Source of the DNA: Parachlamydiaceae bacterium
GTDB lineage: Bacteria > Chlamydiota > Chlamydiia > Chlamydiales > Parachlamydiaceae
Length of the DNA: 7,014 nucleotides
Assembly: GCA_030679615.1 (NCBI GenBank)
Contig: JAUXSJ010000039.1
Span: 1 to 7,014, forward strand
Direction: 5' to 3'
Both the position numbers and the translations under genes were made by a program. Within the stretch, counting starts at the first letter, position 1, and each line of letters starts with the position of its first letter. A model generated the notes under the pieces. It was given only the letters and a program-made list of their open reading frames with translations, was not told the DNA's origin and searched no databases. Below are positions 5,957 to 7,014 of this stretch, one piece after another.

Positions 5957-6622
5957 GTGGATGATTGGCGTGTTGTTCTTTATCCTTTAGGTTTCTTATC
6001 AGCTATTGCTTTTGGTTTAAGGTTTATTATACAATGGCTACAGAGCGAAAAAGCTCGTAAAAGTATTGTGACACCATTATTTTGGAAAATTTCTTTAATA
6101 GGTAATATCCTATTAATGATTCACAGCTTTATACAAATTCAATTTCATATCAGTGTCATTCAAGCTTTAAACGCGGTGGTTTCATGGCGAAATTTAAATC
6201 TTATGCAAACAAAAAGTAAACCTGTAACTAAAAACAGAGTTATCGCATATTTTTTTGCGGCTATTTGTTTTACATCTTTAGCTTTTTGGTTACAGGAGGC
6301 ATTTTTTTCACACGATTCAAATTGGTATAGAACTCCTTTGGCCCCATGGCAAACGACTCAAGGAATTTCTCCTTCTTTTTTTTGGAATTTTTTTGGAACA
6401 GTAGGATATTGTTTGTTCTCTAGCCGTTTTTGGATTCAGTGGTGGTATGCAGAAAAAGCACAGACAAGTGTTTTGCCTCTTTTATTTTGGTGGCTTAGTC
6501 TCAGTGGGGCTCTTATTTCGATCATCTATTTTATTTATATAAAAGATAGTGTAAATATTATTGGCATGGCTTTTGGGATTGTTCCTTATATAAGAAATAT
6601 TATTATTTTAAATAAAACATAG
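5957..6622 (+). CDS. LAB_N (lipid A biosynthesis N-terminal) domain membrane protein, two repeats
   Basis: This 221-residue inner-membrane protein carries two copies of the LAB_N domain. The first, at about 8-85, has LRFIIQWLQSEKARKS and TPLFWKISLIGN. The second, at about 143-220, has SRFWIQWWYAEKAQTS and LPLLFWWLSLSG. The shared R-F-x-I-Q-W-x-x-x-EKA-x-x-S pattern shows an internal duplication. Each copy supplies about three hydrophobic segments, with a further one (about 96-113) between them. I recall LAB_N as related to the MtN3/PQ-loop transporter-like folds, so movement of a lipid or sugar is possible, but its biochemical role is not settled. In Chlamydiaceae this domain is fused to the front of LpxB; here it ends with TAG at 6620-6622 and lpxB begins 11 nt later in another frame. 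GTG start, with only a weak AGG near the preceding stop codon. The Trp-rich, hydrophobic composition is normal for the family. Confidence 0.85.
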   Translation: MDDWRVVLYPLGFLSAIAFGLRFIIQWLQSEKARKSIVTPLFWKISLIGNILLMIHSFIQIQFHISVIQALNAVVSWRNLNLMQTKSKPVTKNRVIAYFFAAICFTSLAFWLQEAFFSHDSNWYRTPLAPWQTTQGISPSFFWNFFGTVGYCLFSSRFWIQWWYAEKAQTSVLPLLFWWLSLSGALISIIYFIYIKDSVNIIGMAFGIVPYIRNIIILNKT

Positions 6623-6633
6623 ATTAGATCAAC

Positions 6634-7014
6634 GTGAGTAAAAAGTTTTTTATTTTTGCCGGTGAAGCAAGCGGTGATCTTCATGGAAGTCGCCTGATTC
6701 AGGCTATGCATGAAAAAAATCCTTCAATTATATTTTTTGGTGTAGGTGGACCTAGGATTAGACAGGAAAAGTTTTCCTGCATAACTAAAATGGAACTCTT
6801 TCAAGTTATGGGGTTTACAGATGTATTTAAAGCACTGCCTAGACTTGTAAAATTATTTTATTTCATAAGAAATCAAATCATTTTAGAGCAACCAGATGCA
6901 GTCATTTTAATTGATTATCCAGGATTTAATTTACGATTGGCACGCTCATTACGTAAAAAAGGATATCGAGGAAAAATTATTCAATACATTTGTCCAACTG
7001 TTTGGGCGCATGGA
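6634..7014 (+). CDS. lpxB: Lipid-A-disaccharide synthase, N-terminal part (runs off window)
   Basis: LpxB (family GT19) joins UDP-2,3-diacylglucosamine to lipid X, giving the lipid A disaccharide 1-phosphate and UDP, at the cytoplasmic face of the inner membrane. The first 127 residues are present and the frame is open to the last base. Motifs: AGEASGDLHG (9-18), FFGVGGPRI (34-42), VMGF (58-61), IDYPGFN (93-99) and YICPTVWAHG (118-127), matching AGEASGD, GxxGPRM, IDxPDFN and YVSPSVWAW of characterised LpxB. D94 is the probable counterpart of the aspartate known to matter for activity. GTG start at 6634; an in-frame TAG at 6625-6627 rules out any longer version, so it is not fused to the LAB_N protein before it. 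Only a poor ribosome site is visible, so translation may depend on coupling to the upstream gene 11 nt away. Its presence implies lipid A synthesis and a Gram-negative envelope. Confidence 0.93.
   Translation, partial: MSKKFFIFAGEASGDLHGSRLIQAMHEKNPSIIFFGVGGPRIRQEKFSCITKMELFQVMGFTDVFKALPRLVKLFYFIRNQIILEQPDAVILIDYPGFNLRLARSLRKKGYRGKIIQYICPTVWAHG

Overview
The window is AT-rich DNA (about one third G+C by eye). It probably comes from a member of the phylum Chlamydiae, most likely an amoeba-associated Parachlamydia/Protochlamydia-type organism. The main argument is gene order. A PcnB-type poly(A) polymerase sits just upstream of lpxB, as in Chlamydiaceae, and a LAB_N membrane protein lies directly in front of lpxB, whereas in Chlamydiaceae LAB_N is fused to the LpxB N-terminus. 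This placement is inference from recalled synteny, not from a database search.

Layout: (1) 36-1151, minus: a secreted seven-bladed YVTN beta-propeller protein. (2) 1444-2120, plus: an SGNH/GDSL-type hydrolase with a signal peptide, split by a one-base frameshift near 1625-1642. (3) 2311-2981, minus: a tightly coupled pair, with a small gene of unknown function (itself probably frameshifted at an A4 run) upstream of a single-domain MazG-like nucleotide pyrophosphohydrolase. A perfect 9-bp inverted repeat lies just upstream of the small gene. (4) 2982-3261: a gene-free stretch with a REP-like palindrome bearing a GTAG flank, plus a second small hairpin. (5) 3262-3645, minus: an unrecognised 127-residue protein. 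(6) 3646-3887: a divergent promoter region with an 18-bp all-AT palindrome and a TATAAT box. (7) 3888-7014, plus: a four-gene operon of pcnB, a soluble family 2 glycosyltransferase, a LAB_N membrane protein with two internal repeats, and lpxB, which runs off the window edge.

The plus-strand operon joins RNA 3'-end polyadenylation (pcnB) to envelope synthesis. LpxB makes the lipid A disaccharide. The glycosyltransferase and LAB_N protein form a pair that could build or move a lipid-linked sugar at the inner membrane; their substrates cannot be read from the sequence. Intergenic gaps are 33, 8 and 11 nt, so co-transcription is likely. Every plus-strand gene, including the broken hydrolase, starts with GTG or TTG, while the three intact minus-strand genes start with ATG.

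No RNA gene, CRISPR array, intact insertion sequence or attachment site was found. The least ordinary parts are the REP-like palindrome, the two single-base frameshifts, the small-gene/mazG pair and the unfused LAB_N-lpxB arrangement.
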